Source: Collinsella sp. AF02-46-1 (GTDB lineage: Bacteria > Actinomycetota > Coriobacteriia > Coriobacteriales > Coriobacteriaceae). Taken from it: 5,987 nucleotides of DNA. A model generated the notes under the pieces. That model had not been told where the DNA came from. It saw only the letters and a list, made by a program, of their open reading frames with translations, and made no database searches. The stretch is from contig CAKXKM010000100.1 of the NCBI GenBank assembly GCA_934876235.1, forward strand, positions 1 through 5,987, read 5' to 3'. Both the position numbers and the translations under genes were made by a program. Shown in pieces: positions 5,792-5,987 of the stretch; positions within the stretch are counted from its first letter, which is position 1; each line of letters starts with the position of its first letter.

Positions 5792-5821
5792 GTTGACCTG
5801 CGCGTTCCATAACCTCGCGAC

Positions 5822-5877
5822 AAAATTTCGGCAATTTGGAATTTCTTCTTGCGCTTGCGTTTTTTGTCCCGTAATAT
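5822..5877 (+). promoter_or_regulatory. Promoter for tRNA-Glu with AT-rich upstream element
   Basis: The -35 TTGCGC (5849-5854) and -10 TAATAT (5872-5877) are separated by exactly 17 bp. Three AT tracts at 5822-5828, 5833-5837 and 5840-5844 lie directly upstream, resembling an UP element of the kind common at stable-RNA promoters. Transcription would start near 5884, leaving a leader of about 28 nt before the tRNA. Confidence 0.72.
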
Positions 5878-5911
5878 ATTTCCTCGCAGCACGGCAGTGC
5901 AGATGTCATGT

Positions 5912-5987
5912 GGCCCGTTCGTCTAGCGGTTTAGGACGCCGCCCTCTCAAGGCGGAGATCACCAGTTCGAATCTGGTACGGGCTACC
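5912..5987 (+). tRNA. tRNA-Glu, anticodon CTC (last base beyond window edge)
   Basis: The cloverleaf is complete. The acceptor arm is 5912-5918 with 5978-5984 and the D arm 5921-5937 carries A14, G18, G19 and A21 equivalents. The anticodon stem CCGCC/GGCGG encloses the loop CTCTCAA with anticodon CTC at 5946-5948, which reads GAG (Glu). The T arm ACCAG/CTGGT has a TTCGAAT loop. The discriminator is A5985, and CC at 5986-5987 reaches the edge, so a genomically encoded CCA is likely but its last A is not visible. The first acceptor pair is G-U (5912 with 5984). GAG is heavily used in the genes of this window, in keeping with a dedicated CTC isoacceptor. Confidence 0.96.

Noticed and set aside
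5793..5813. TTGACC as a -35 element downstream of cca
   Set aside because: No -10-like hexamer lies 16-18 bp downstream; the nearest candidate, CATAAC, is only 9 bp away.

Overview
All protein genes lie on the + strand of a GC-rich sequence that is gut-actinobacterial in style, most like Coriobacteriia such as Collinsella. That placement is inferred from codon choice (GC-rich third positions) and gene content; no 16S or other marker gene is present. The window holds core sugar-uptake and tRNA-maturation genes. I see no mobile element, CRISPR array, toxin or defence module.

Layout: the window opens inside the gene for HPr (ptsH), with the N-terminal part carrying the phospho-acceptor histidine off the left edge. 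A terminator-like hairpin separates it from a complete ptsI (PTS Enzyme I). A 74-bp gap with a strong hairpin but no U-tract leads into a PfkB-family sugar-phosphate kinase of the FruK/LacC type. A strong intrinsic terminator ends this unit. A second kinase of the same family and the same length (310 aa) follows, with its own promoter-like region made of direct and inverted repeats, and its own strong terminator. Next is a separate gene for a CCA-adding tRNA nucleotidyltransferase with an HD domain. After a 152-bp gap containing a good promoter comes tRNA-Glu(CTC), which runs into the right edge.

How the parts work together: Enzyme I takes phosphate from phosphoenolpyruvate and passes it to HPr, which feeds sugar-specific PTS permeases (none in this window). 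Permeases of the fructose or galactitol/lactose classes would yield fructose-1-phosphate or tagatose-6-phosphate, the usual substrates of FruK/LacC kinases, which make bisphosphates for glycolysis. The cca gene and tRNA-Glu form a separate tRNA neighbourhood.

The most interesting points are regulatory and evolutionary. They are the compound repeat directly upstream of the second kinase's -10 element, the Cys-Ala-Gly-Asp replacement of the family's Gly-Ala-Gly-Asp catalytic motif in both kinases, and the attenuator-like hairpin between ptsH and ptsI. I found no convincing sign of a wholly new biological system.
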